Positions 8,990-17,353 of a stretch of DNA of 53,805 bases are shown piece by piece. The translations under genes and the position numbers were made by a program. The first letter of the stretch is position 1, and each line of letters opens with the position of its first letter. The notes under the pieces are model-generated. The model searched no databases. It saw nothing but the letters and a program-made list of their open reading frames with translations, and was not told the DNA's origin. Source of the DNA: Rhizobiales bacterium Ga0077537 (GTDB lineage: Bacteria; Pseudomonadota; Alphaproteobacteria; Rhizobiales; Hyphomicrobiaceae); NCBI GenBank assembly GCA_001464955.1, contig LNEM01000017.1, positions 1 to 53,805 of the forward strand. Direction: 5' to 3'.

Positions 8990-9167
8990 CGGAACTCCAC
9001 GAGCAGCGAGGCCCCGGCGAAAGTTCCCAAGGGCGAGCGCCTTATAGGCCCTCTCGCTGGCCACGGCGACAGCCACCTCGTCGGCCGATACCTTGCTCCG
9101 GCCCGAGGCCTTGATGCTAACCTGAACCCGAAGGCGCCGCGCGAGCACCGGTCCGGGAGAGAGCCCC

Positions 9168-10280
9168 ATGAAGATCACTGCCATCCATGCCCACTACGTC
9201 CGCATCCCCTTCGATATGGGCGCCCCGCGCCAGGAGTTCGCGGGCCTCCGCTTCCCGACCATGGATCACCTGTTGATCGAGGTCGAAACCGACGCCGGCA
9301 TCACCGGCTGGGGCGAGGGCTTCGGCCACACCATCATTCCCGCGACCAAGGCCGCACTCGAGAGCTACGTCGCGCCGTGGTTCATCGGCAAGGACCCGAC
9401 CGACATCGCCGCCCTGCATCGCGAGGCCGCCCAGTCGTTCCACATCTTCGGCCGCAACGGCCCCGTCGTTTATGCCCACTCTGGAATCGATATCGCGCTA
9501 TGGGACATCGCCGGCAAGCGCGCCGGCCTGCCCCTCTCGGACCTGCTCGGCGGCGCCCGCCGCAAGGAGGTCCGCGCCTACTCTAGCCTGATGCGCTACG
9601 GCAATCCCGACACCGTCCGCCGCATTTGTGCCGGCCGCGCCGCCGACGGCTTCCGCCACATCAAGCTGCACGAACATACGGTCGAGGCCGTGATGGCCGC
9701 CCGCGAGGGAGCCGGCCCGGCGGTCGCCATCATGAACGACGTCAATTGCCCGTGGACGGTGGCCGAAGCCCTGGCCATGGAGAAGGCCTACCGCCCGGCC
9801 AATCTCTACTGGCTCGAGGAGCCCGTCTTTCCGCCCGAGGATCACAAGGGCCTCGCCCGCGTCAGACGCGAGGGGACGACGCGTATCGCCGCCGGCGAGA
9901 ACGCAGCCGGCCTCCACGATTTCGTCGACAAGTTCGAGAAGGGCGCCATCGATGTCGCACAACCGAGCGTCACGAAGATCGGCGGCATCACCGAGATGCG
10001 GAAGATCATCGCCGCCGCCGAGGCGCATTCGGTGGAACTCATTCCCCATTGCGCCTACTTCGGTCCGGGCAACTTGGCCTCGATCCACATCGTCGCCTCG
10101 CTCTCGACCGACACCCTGCTCGAGAACATCTATGCCAACCTCGAAGCGAGCCCCTGGGGCGACGCCATGCAGGCGCGCGACGGGAAGGTCCGCGTTCCGC
10201 AAGGACCGGGCCTCGGCGTCGAACCGGACATGAGCGTGGTGGCGAAGTACCGCGAGGGGCCCGTTGTCACCGTAAGGTGA
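9168..10280 (+). CDS. Enolase-superfamily enzyme (mandelate racemase / muconate lactonizing type)
   Basis: A 370-residue sugar-acid dehydratase or racemase candidate. It has the N-terminal capping domain (MKITAIHAHYVRIPF, GWGEGFGHT) followed by the barrel. Likely catalytic residues are K166 in KLHEH (with H168 in place of the second lysine of mandelate racemase), metal ligands D191 (MNDVN), E217/E218 (LEEPVF) and E244 (AGENAAG), and H294 in IPHCAYFGPG at the end of strand 7. This keeps the metal site and the Lys/His general acid-base pair but does not fix the substrate. GGGAGAG precedes the ATG. It is divergent from the YfhO-type gene and stands alone in its orientation. Enolase-superfamily function cannot be read safely from motifs. 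Confidence 0.85.
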   Translation: MKITAIHAHYVRIPFDMGAPRQEFAGLRFPTMDHLLIEVETDAGITGWGEGFGHTIIPATKAALESYVAPWFIGKDPTDIAALHREAAQSFHIFGRNGPVVYAHSGIDIALWDIAGKRAGLPLSDLLGGARRKEVRAYSSLMRYGNPDTVRRICAGRAADGFRHIKLHEHTVEAVMAAREGAGPAVAIMNDVNCPWTVAEALAMEKAYRPANLYWLEEPVFPPEDHKGLARVRREGTTRIAAGENAAGLHDFVDKFEKGAIDVAQPSVTKIGGITEMRKIIAAAEAHSVELIPHCAYFGPGNLASIHIVASLSTDTLLENIYANLEASPWGDAMQARDGKVRVPQGPGLGVEPDMSVVAKYREGPVVTVR

Positions 10281-10372
10281 CACCTCCCCATGCGCGTGCA
10301 ACGCCCCCCTTGTCGACGCCCTTGCGCCGTGGCCTAGCTGCTGGTCTTGGGGACTTTCGAGGGGACATACCG

Positions 10373-10690
10373 ATGAAGAAGGTGATTTCGCTGGTTGCCG
10401 GCGCCGCTCTGGTGTTGTCGACCGTGGCCGTTGCGGTGCCCGCCGAGGCAGCACAGTGCGTCGACAAGGGTGGCCGTGGCACGGGCTCCACCGTTCCGGA
10501 TGCCAAGTTCCAGGCTTGGGAAGCGGTGCTTCAGGCGACCGACTGGGGCATGTGGTTCACATGGATCACGTCGGGCGCCAAGGTCGGCTCGGCGGCATCG
10601 GGCTACAAGGTGAGCAACTACCGCGAGAAGTGCGGTAACGGCGGCGCGCTCGGCAAGGAGTGCATCATCCGCGCCAAGCTCTGCAAGTAA
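10373..10690 (+). CDS. Small exported cysteine-containing protein
   Basis: A 105-residue protein with a clear signal peptide: MKK, then a hydrophobic core (VISLVAGAALVLSTVAVAVP) and the cleavage-type AEAA. The mature part is about 79 residues, rich in Gly and aromatic residues (WGMWFTWITSG), with four cysteines (QC near its start, KCGNG, ECIIRAKLC) that could form two disulfides. The ATG at 10373 has GGGGA 7 nt upstream. It is followed by its own strong terminator, so it is a monocistronic unit and probably well expressed. I do not recognise a named family. Confidence 0.75.
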   Translation: MKKVISLVAGAALVLSTVAVAVPAEAAQCVDKGGRGTGSTVPDAKFQAWEAVLQATDWGMWFTWITSGAKVGSAASGYKVSNYREKCGNGGALGKECIIRAKLCK

Positions 10691-10723
10691 CGATCGCTGA
10701 CCCGATCGATGTCGGCCTGAAGG

Positions 10724-10757
10724 ACGCTCGCGTGTTCAGCGCGGGCGTTTTTCTTTT
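10724..10757 (+). terminator. Intrinsic terminator after the small exported protein
   Basis: ACGCTCGCG (10724-10732) pairs with CGCGGGCGT (10740-10748) with one G-T wobble, followed by TTTTTCTTTT. It lies 33 bp after the stop at 10690 and 94 bp before the next gene. Confidence 0.88.
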
Positions 10758-10850
10758 GGTGCGTCGCAAGCCCCGACCCGCGACAGCGACAGACCGGCCG
10801 AAGGCGTCTATCGTGGCACCCGTCTGCCACTCTCCGGGACGGAGCCCCCC

Positions 10851-12893
10851 ATGGCCATCGCCGAGCATCCGAGCGTTTGCACACTCGATTGCCCCGACAC
10901 CTGCAGCCTCACCGTCACGGTCGATGGTGATCGCCTCGTCAAGGTCCGCGGCTCCGACGCCATGCCGCTCACGGCCGGCACCATCTGCAACAAGGTCGCC
11001 CGCCAGACGGCGACGTTCGTCCACGGCCCCCGTCGGCTGACGCAGCCCTTGCGCCGGATTGGCCCAAAGGGCTCAGGCCGCTTCGAGCCGATCGCGTGGG
11101 ACGCGGCCCTCGACATGATCCACGACCGCGTCACCGACGTGATCGCCCGCCACGGCCGCGAGGCGGTGATGCCGCTGAACTACGCGGGTCCCCACGGCAT
11201 GCTCGCGGCCGACAGCATGTCGCTCCGCTTCTTCCACAAGCTGGGCGCCACGCAGCTCTTCCGCCGCTCCATGTGCGGCGCCGTGCGCAGCGAGGCGTGG
11301 GCCGGCACCTACGGCCTCGTCCCCGGCATAGGTCCTGAAGCCGCGGCCGAGGCCCGCCTCAACATCGTCTGGGGCAACAACGCGACGGTCGCCAACCTGC
11401 ATCTCGTCCGCAACGTTCGGGCTGCCATGCGCAAGGGCGGCCGCCTCGTCGTTGTCGATCCGCTCCGCACCAAGATCGCCGAGCAGGCCGACCTGCACGT
11501 CGCGCTCCGGCCCGGCACCGACGTCGTGCTGGGTTTCGCCCTCGCCGTCGAGCTGGACCGCCTCGGCGCCCACGATCAGGCCTTCATCGCCGCTAACGTC
11601 GTCGGCTACGACGCGTTCATGACCGCCGCCCGCCCCTGGACCGTCGCCCGCGCCGCCGAGGTCTGCGGCATTCCCCCGGACCACATCACGACGCTCGCCG
11701 CCTGGATGGCCGAGGCCGATCCCCTCGTCCTGGCGCTCGGCAACGGCCTCGAGCGTGGCCGCAACGGCGGCAGCGGCATCCGCGCGGCGATCGCGCTCCC
11801 GGCACTCCTCGGCAAGCTCGATGCCCGGAACGGCCTCGTCCTCGGCGCCGGCAATGCCTTCCCGAAGACACACGCGCGCCTGACCCGCCCCGATCTCCTC
11901 CCCGGCCCGACCCGCACCCTCGACATCATGGACATCGGCCGCCACCTCGACGCCGACGACGTCGCGCCCCCGCTCCGCGCGCTCTTCATCTACAATCACA
12001 ATCCCATTGTCGTGCACGCCGACCAGAACCGCATGCGCCGAGGGCTCGCCCGCGATGACGTTTTTGCCGTCGGCATCGAGGTCGCGATGACGGAGAGCAT
12101 GGCGTTCTGCGATGTCGTGCTGCCGGCGGCCACCCACTTCGAGCAGGAGGACATCTACGCCTCCTACGGCCACCACTGGCTGCAGCGCGCCGAAGGCGTC
12201 ATTCCGCCAGTCGGCCAATCGCTGCCGAATACGGAGATCTTCCGTCGCCTCGCGGCCCGTTTCGGCTTCACCGACCCCTGCTTCACGACGACCGACCACG
12301 AACTGATCGACGAGGCCCTCGACCCGGCCCATCCCGTGTTCGAGGGCACGCGCCCGAGCGATGTCTCCCCGACGAAGGCGCTGCGCATGACCGCGAAGGA
12401 CGGCCGCCCGCTCGCCCTCTTCGAGACGCACCGCCCCGCCACGCCCTCCGGCAAGGTCGAACTCGTGTCGGACGTGCTGGCGGGCCGCTGGGGACCGGAC
12501 GCCCGCGTTCCGGCCTTCCGCCCGCGTGAAGACCGCTATCCCCTGATGCTGATCTCGCCGGCCTCCGACGCGCGCGTCTCATCGACGTTGCTCGGCGAAG
12601 GCGGCGACCCGGCCGATACGCCCGCGCTCCGCATGCACCCTTCGGATGCCGCAGCCCGCGATCTCTCGTCGGCGACCGAGGTCCGGGTCTGGAACGATCT
12701 CGGCGAGGTCGTACTCCCGCTCGAGATCACGGACGCCGTACCGCCGGGCGTTGTCGCCTCGGAGAAGGGCGCCTGGCTCGCAACGAGCCGGACCGGCCAG
12801 ACGATCAGCGCGCTAGTCTCGACGGAACTCCGTGCCGATCTGGCGAAGGGCGCTTGCTACAACGACGTTCGCGTTGAGGTGCGCGCCGCCTGA
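10851..12893 (+). CDS. Molybdopterin-dependent oxidoreductase, DMSO-reductase family
   Basis: A 680-residue catalytic subunit. An N-terminal [4Fe-4S] site reads C10-x3-C14-x3-C18-x27-C46. The molybdopterin-guanine-dinucleotide binding core follows (NIVWGNNATVANLHLVR, VVVDPLRTKIAEQAD, LRPGTDVVLGFA, ALGNGLERGRNGGSG, FIYNHNPIVV). The C-terminal MGD domain contains PLMLISPASDARVSS. C142 in RRSMCGA lies where the molybdenum ligand is expected, but that assignment is tentative. No Tat signal is present, so it is probably cytoplasmic. No electron-transfer subunit or chaperone is adjacent. The terminator of the preceding gene isolates it from upstream transcription. The substrate is unknown; family members include formate dehydrogenases and nitrate- or sulfur-oxyanion reductases. 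Confidence 0.9.
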   Translation: MAIAEHPSVCTLDCPDTCSLTVTVDGDRLVKVRGSDAMPLTAGTICNKVARQTATFVHGPRRLTQPLRRIGPKGSGRFEPIAWDAALDMIHDRVTDVIARHGREAVMPLNYAGPHGMLAADSMSLRFFHKLGATQLFRRSMCGAVRSEAWAGTYGLVPGIGPEAAAEARLNIVWGNNATVANLHLVRNVRAAMRKGGRLVVVDPLRTKIAEQADLHVALRPGTDVVLGFALAVELDRLGAHDQAFIAANVVGYDAFMTAARPWTVARAAEVCGIPPDHITTLAAWMAEADPLVLALGNGLERGRNGGSGIRAAIALPALLGKLDARNGLVLGAGNAFPKTHARLTRPDLLPGPTRTLDIMDIGRHLDADDVAPPLRALFIYNHNPIVVHADQNRMRRGLARDDVFAVGIEVAMTESMAFCDVVLPAATHFEQEDIYASYGHHWLQRAEGVIPPVGQSLPNTEIFRRLAARFGFTDPCFTTTDHELIDEALDPAHPVFEGTRPSDVSPTKALRMTAKDGRPLALFETHRPATPSGKVELVSDVLAGRWGPDARVPAFRPREDRYPLMLISPASDARVSSTLLGEGGDPADTPALRMHPSDAAARDLSSATEVRVWNDLGEVVLPLEITDAVPPGVVASEKGAWLATSRTGQTISALVSTELRADLAKGACYNDVRVEVRAA

Positions 12894-12901
12894 GGCGCGC
12901 A
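12880..12901. repeat. Short GC hairpin between convergent genes
   Basis: TGCGCGCC and GGCGCGCA form an 8-bp stem over the end of the oxidoreductase gene. No T-run is present on either strand. It may contribute weakly to termination between the convergent oxidoreductase and prpE genes. Confidence 0.35.
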
Positions 12902-12930
12902 TCCGCGTGGCTTCGGACCGGGCGGGCGCG

Positions 12931-14856
12931 TCAGCCCGTCGGCCCCTTGTTGTCCTGCGCCATGCCGCGTGCCTTGAGCGCCTCGGCGATCTCGTCGAGA
13001 ACGCCCGGGTCGTCGATCGTCGCCGGCATCTTCCACGCCTCGCTGTCCGCGATGGCGCGCATGGTGCCGCGCAGGATCTTGCCCGACCGCGTCTTCGGCA
13101 GGCGCTTCACCGTCATCACCTGCTTGAACGCCGCGACCGGCCCGATCTCGTCGCGCACCAGCTTGATGACCTCGGCCTCGATTTCCTTCTCGTCGCGGTT
13201 GACGCCCGCGTTGAGCACGATGAAGCCCGCCGGCAGCTGACCCTTGAGTTCGTCGTGCACCCCGACGACAGCGCATTCACCCACGTCCTTGTGCCGCGCG
13301 ACGACTTCTTCCATTTGACCGGTCGAAAGCCGGTGGCCGGCCACGTTGATCACGTCGTCGGTGCGCGCCATGACGAACACGTAGCCGTCCTCGTCGATGA
13401 AGCCGGCGTCGGACGTCGTGTAGTAGCCCTTGAAGTCGGCAAGGTAGCTCTTGCGAAAACGCTCGTTGTTGCCCCACAGCGTCGGCAGCGACGACGGCGG
13501 CAGCGGCAGCTTGATGGCGAGCGTGCCCGGTTGCCCGCGCGGCACTGGCTCGCCCTTTTCATCGAGGCAGGCGAGGTCGTAGCCCGGCATCGGCACCGAC
13601 GGGGAGCCATACTTGACCGGAAGCTGGCCGAGGCCGACGGGATTACCGGCGATCGGCCAGCCGGTCTCGGTCTGCCACCAGTGATCGATCACCGGCACGG
13701 CAAGCTTCTGCTCGGCCCACTTGATCGTCTCCGGATCGGCCCGCTCGCCCGCGAGAAAGAGCGTGCGGAAGGCCCGGAGATCGTAGTCCTTGATCAGCTT
13801 GCCTTCCGGATCTTCCTTCTTGATGGCCCGGAACGCCGTTGGCGCCGTGAACATCGCCGCGATCCGATGCTCCGCGATGACGCGCCAGAACGCGCCCGCG
13901 TCCGGCGTGCCGACCGGCTTGCCCTCGTAGAGCACCGTGGTCGCCCCATGGAGCAGCGGCGCATAGACGATGTAGCTGTGCCCGACCACCCAGCCGACGT
14001 CGGACGCGGCCCAGAACACTTCGCCGGGCTCGATGCCGTAGTGATTCTTCATCGTCCACTTGAGCGCCACCATGTGGCCGCCGTTATCGCGGACGACGCC
14101 CTTCGGCGCGCCCGTCGTGCCCGATGTGTAGAGAATGTAGAGCGGATCGGTCGCCGCCACCGGAACGCAGCCGGCCTTCCGGCCCCGCGACTTGGCGTCC
14201 TTCACGGCCCCGGCCCAGTCGTGATCGCGGCCGGGCGTCATGGCGGCCTCGACCTGCGGCCTCTGCAGCACGACCGAGATCCCGACCTTGTGCGTGGCGA
14301 GTTCGATCGCCTTGTCCAGGAGCGGCTTGTAGGGCACCACGCGCGCCCCCTCGATGCCGCAGCTGGCGGAGACGATGGCCGTCGGCTTGGAGTCGTCGAT
14401 GCGCGTCGCGAGTTCGCTGGCGGCGAACCCTCCGAAAACGACCGAGTGGATGGCCCCGATCCGCGCACACGCGAGCATCGCGATGACCGCTTCCGGCACC
14501 ATCGGCATGTAGATGATGACGCGTTCACCCTTCTTCACACCGAGGTCCTGCAGCACGGCGCCGAACGTCGCCACCTCGTGCGTCAGCTCGGCGTAGGTGT
14601 AGGTCTTGACCGTCTGCGTGACGGGGCTGTCGTAGATCAGGGCTTTCTGCGCCCCCCGCCCGCGCAGGACGTGCCGGTCGAGACAGTTGTAGGCGGTGTT
14701 GCACTCCGCGCCCGCGAACCAGCGCCCGTACTCGCCGGCATAGGGATCGAACACGCGGTCCCACAGGTTGATCCAGTCGATATCCCGCGCCGCCTCACCC
14801 CAGAACGCTTCGGGGTCTGCCTTCCACGCGTTGTAGACCTCGTGATACCGGCTCAT
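12931..14856 (-). CDS. prpE: Propionyl-CoA synthetase
   Basis: AMP-forming acyl-CoA synthetase of 641 residues that activates propionate (possibly acetate) to the CoA thioester. The start MSRYHEVYNAWKADPEAFW fits the PrpE/ACS N-terminal ACAS_N domain (AARDIDWINLWDRVFDP). AMP-binding motifs are LYILYTSGTTGAPKG and WWQTETGWPIAGNP; the C-terminal acylation lysine motif is RLPKTRSGKILRGTM. WWQTETGWP, with a following GNP, is typical of PrpE rather than acetyl-CoA synthetase. The ATG at 14856 has GGAGG upstream. It is transcribed divergently from a second acyl-CoA synthetase over a 188-bp region. No 2-methylcitrate cycle genes are in the window; a propionyl-type carboxylase alpha subunit lies 26 kb away. 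Confidence 0.92.
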   Translation of the reverse strand: MSRYHEVYNAWKADPEAFWGEAARDIDWINLWDRVFDPYAGEYGRWFAGAECNTAYNCLDRHVLRGRGAQKALIYDSPVTQTVKTYTYAELTHEVATFGAVLQDLGVKKGERVIIYMPMVPEAVIAMLACARIGAIHSVVFGGFAASELATRIDDSKPTAIVSASCGIEGARVVPYKPLLDKAIELATHKVGISVVLQRPQVEAAMTPGRDHDWAGAVKDAKSRGRKAGCVPVAATDPLYILYTSGTTGAPKGVVRDNGGHMVALKWTMKNHYGIEPGEVFWAASDVGWVVGHSYIVYAPLLHGATTVLYEGKPVGTPDAGAFWRVIAEHRIAAMFTAPTAFRAIKKEDPEGKLIKDYDLRAFRTLFLAGERADPETIKWAEQKLAVPVIDHWWQTETGWPIAGNPVGLGQLPVKYGSPSVPMPGYDLACLDEKGEPVPRGQPGTLAIKLPLPPSSLPTLWGNNERFRKSYLADFKGYYTTSDAGFIDEDGYVFVMARTDDVINVAGHRLSTGQMEEVVARHKDVGECAVVGVHDELKGQLPAGFIVLNAGVNRDEKEIEAEVIKLVRDEIGPVAAFKQVMTVKRLPKTRSGKILRGTMRAIADSEAWKMPATIDDPGVLDEIAEALKARGMAQDNKGPTG

Positions 14857-15044
14857 CCCTGCGTTCCTCCGCGTGCGTGCGTCTTGTCTGACGGCAATGG
14901 CTTTTCGAGATAGACTTTGAGCACTTGAGCCCGCCCGCCCGCAAGTGCCAAGCCGCCGCCCCTGCATTGTCGAGCCCGGACGCATTCGCTAGGGTTTATG
15001 GAAACGCCCGGTCCGGCTGCCGGCGATCGCACGAGGTCTCGCCC

Positions 15045-16688
15045 ATGTCTTCCCCCTCCGACATCGCCCACCCTTTCGACGATCATCTCGGGCAGAATCC
15101 CGCCAACTATCAGCCTCTCACACCACTGTCGCTTCTGGCCCGCGCGGCTCACGTCTGGCCCGAGCATACGGCCGTGATCCATGGCGGGCTGCGCCGCTCC
15201 TACGCGGAGTTGTATGACCGCAGCCGACGGCTCGCCTCGGCACTGTCCGCAGCCGGCATCGGCGTCGGCGACGTAGTTTCGGTGATGCTCCCGAACATCC
15301 CGCCGATGCTCGAGGCCCACTACGGCGTGCCCATGACGGGCGGTGTGCTCCATGCCATGAACACCCGCCTCGACGCAGCCATCGTGGCTTTCCAGCTCGA
15401 CCACGCGCAGGCGAAGGTCCTCATCACCGATCGCGAGTTCGCGCCGCTGATGCGTGAGGCCCTCGCGCTGGCCAGGGTCCGGCCTCTCGTCATCGACTAC
15501 GACGACCTCGAGTTTCCGCAGTCGGGCGACCGCCTCGGTACCATCGACTACGAAGCGTTCCTCGCTTCGGGTGATCCCGCCTTCGTCTGGCGCAAGCCCG
15601 CCGACGAGTGGGAGGCGATCGGCCTCAATTACACGTCCGGCACGACGGGCAATCCGAAGGGCGTCGTCGTCCACCATCGCGGCGCCTACCTGATGTGCTA
15701 CGCCAACGTCATCGCAGCCGGCATGGCGCGCCACCCGGTCTACCTGTGGACCTTGCCCATGTTCCACTGCAACGGCTGGGCATTCCCCTGGACGCTCTCG
15801 GCCGTCGGCGGCACCCACGTCTGCCTGCGCTGGGTCCGTGCCAAACCGATCTACGATGCGATCGTCGAGCACAGGGTGACGCACATGTGCGGCGCACCGA
15901 TCGTGATGGCGACCATGCTCAACGCACCCGACGCCGAGAAGCGCGCCATCGCCCACAAGGTCGAGTTCGTCACCGCCGGCGCCGCCCCGCCCGAGGCTGT
16001 GCTCGCGCGCATGGCCGAGGCCGGCTTCAACGTCACCCACGTCTACGGCCTGACCGAGGTCTACGGCCCTTCCGTCGTGAACGAGTGGAAGGCCGAATGG
16101 GACGCCCTCGAGCCGTCGCGGCGCGCCCAGCTCAAGGCCCGCCAGGGCGTCGCCTACACGGCCCTCGACGGCCTGTCGGTGATGGACCCCACCACCATGA
16201 CCCCCGTTCCCGCCGATGGCGAAACCATGGGTGAGGTCATGATGCGCGGAAACATCGTGATGAAGGGCTACCTTAAGAACAAGGCGGCCACCGACGAGGC
16301 CTTCGCCGGTGGCTGGTTCCACACCGGCGACCTCGGCGTCATGTACCCGGACGGCTACATTCAGCTGAAGGACCGATCGAAGGACATCATCATCTCCGGC
16401 GGCGAGAACATCTCCTCGATCGAGGTGGAGGACGTCCTCTACAAGCACCCCGCCGTCGCCCACTGCGCCGTGGTCGCCAGGCCGGACGAGAAGTGGGGCG
16501 AGACGCCGTGCGCCTTCGTCGAACTCAAGGCCGGCGCCGCCGCCACGCCGGACGAGATCATCGACTGGTGTCGCGAGCATCTGGCCCGCTTCAAGTGTCC
16601 CCGCCACGTGGTCTTCGCCGAGATCCCCAAGACGTCGACCGGCAAGATCCAGAAATTCCAGCTGCGCGAGATGGCGAAGGCGGTCTGA
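15045..16688 (+). CDS. Medium-chain acyl-CoA synthetase (DmdB/FadK-like)
   Basis: AMP-forming ligase of 547 residues. Motifs in order: NYTSGTTGNPKG (P-loop), TLPMFHCNGWAFPW (fatty-acid ligase marker seen in DmdB-type enzymes), VYGLTEVYGPSV, GWFHTGDLGVMYPDGYI, KDIIISGGENISSIEVED, and the catalytic lysine in IPKTSTGKIQKFQLRE. The HCNGW/FTWP-type motif and length place it in the group that activates medium-chain acids or 3-methylmercaptopropionate; the substrate is not determined. I took ATG 15045 (GAGG upstream) because the longer frame to 14925 overlaps the divergent prpE leader. It lies divergent from prpE. Confidence 0.88.
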   Translation: MSSPSDIAHPFDDHLGQNPANYQPLTPLSLLARAAHVWPEHTAVIHGGLRRSYAELYDRSRRLASALSAAGIGVGDVVSVMLPNIPPMLEAHYGVPMTGGVLHAMNTRLDAAIVAFQLDHAQAKVLITDREFAPLMREALALARVRPLVIDYDDLEFPQSGDRLGTIDYEAFLASGDPAFVWRKPADEWEAIGLNYTSGTTGNPKGVVVHHRGAYLMCYANVIAAGMARHPVYLWTLPMFHCNGWAFPWTLSAVGGTHVCLRWVRAKPIYDAIVEHRVTHMCGAPIVMATMLNAPDAEKRAIAHKVEFVTAGAAPPEAVLARMAEAGFNVTHVYGLTEVYGPSVVNEWKAEWDALEPSRRAQLKARQGVAYTALDGLSVMDPTTMTPVPADGETMGEVMMRGNIVMKGYLKNKAATDEAFAGGWFHTGDLGVMYPDGYIQLKDRSKDIIISGGENISSIEVEDVLYKHPAVAHCAVVARPDEKWGETPCAFVELKAGAAATPDEIIDWCREHLARFKCPRHVVFAEIPKTSTGKIQKFQLREMAKAV

Positions 16689-16847
16689 CCCTTCGGGGCA
16701 TCGCGCCATGCCGGGATAAGTCTTTTGCCGCCGAAGCCGCAAGCGGGGCAGACCGCTGTCAGCCGCCGTTCATTTTGCAAGCGCTAGCAGAGAGACACCC
16801 GGCTCCGTCCGGGAAAACGACCCTCTGCCGAGAAAGGCATGACCCCG

Positions 16848-17177
16848 ATGAAACTCGCACTCGCTGCCGCTGTCCTCGCCCTGTCCTCCGCCGTCGCTTT
16901 GGCCCAGGCTCCCGCGACCCAGCCGGCGCCGGCGGCGAAGGCCCCCGCCGCCAAGACCGAAGCCGCCAAGCCTGCGAAGCAGGCTCAGGCCCCGTCCTCG
17001 TGCAAGGCCGATGCGGCCGGCAAGAAGCTGGCTGGTGCAGCCCTCGCTTCGTTCATGAAGAAGTGTGAGGCCGACGCCACCACCGCCTGCGGCAAGTCGG
17101 CCGAGGACAAGAAGCTCGCCGGCGCTGCCAAGGCCAGCCACACCAAGAAGTGCGTACTGGAGAAGGTCGGCAGCTGA
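16848..17177 (+). CDS. PsiF-repeat exported protein
   Basis: A 109-residue protein with a signal peptide (MKLALAAAVLALSSAVALA) and a 35-residue Ala/Pro/Lys-rich linker. It then has two PsiF-type repeats: CKADAAGKKLAGAALASFMKK and a second Cys unit with DKKLAGAAKASHTKKC. PsiF of E. coli is phosphate-starvation inducible, but its molecular role is unknown and no Pho box was recognised here. The ATG at 16848 is preferred to the one three codons upstream (16839), because AGAAAGG ends one base before the latter but 10 bases before the former. A strong terminator follows. Confidence 0.8.
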   Translation: MKLALAAAVLALSSAVALAQAPATQPAPAAKAPAAKTEAAKPAKQAQAPSSCKADAAGKKLAGAALASFMKKCEADATTACGKSAEDKKLAGAAKASHTKKCVLEKVGS

Positions 17178-17200
17178 TCGACGCCTTCATCGACGTTCAG

Positions 17201-17237
17201 GACTGGCCACCGGAGCGATCCGGTGGCCGGTCTTGTT
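17201..17237 (+). terminator. Intrinsic terminator after the PsiF gene
   Basis: A 14-bp stem (GACTGGCCACCGGA with TCCGGTGGCCGGTC, one G-T pair) closes a GCGA tetraloop and is followed by TTGTTT. It lies 23 bp after the stop. Confidence 0.88.
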
Positions 17238-17353
17238 TAAGGTACACACTGATCGGCGATCAATTTCATATGTCCACGGATGGACTTGTCACGTTCCGGC
17301 TCACGTCGTAACTGACCCTTAGTCATGTCGCGTTAGCATGCGAGCGGACGGGC

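Noticed and set aside
11073-12431. Minus-strand open frame of 452 codons
   Set aside because: Antisense to the molybdopterin oxidoreductase, whose iron-sulfur and cofactor motifs are clear.
12832-14913. Plus-strand open frame of 693 codons
   Set aside because: Antisense to prpE; no domains, shadow composition.
14853-16742. Minus-strand open frame of 629 codons
   Set aside because: Antisense to the acyl-CoA synthetase; no recognisable family.
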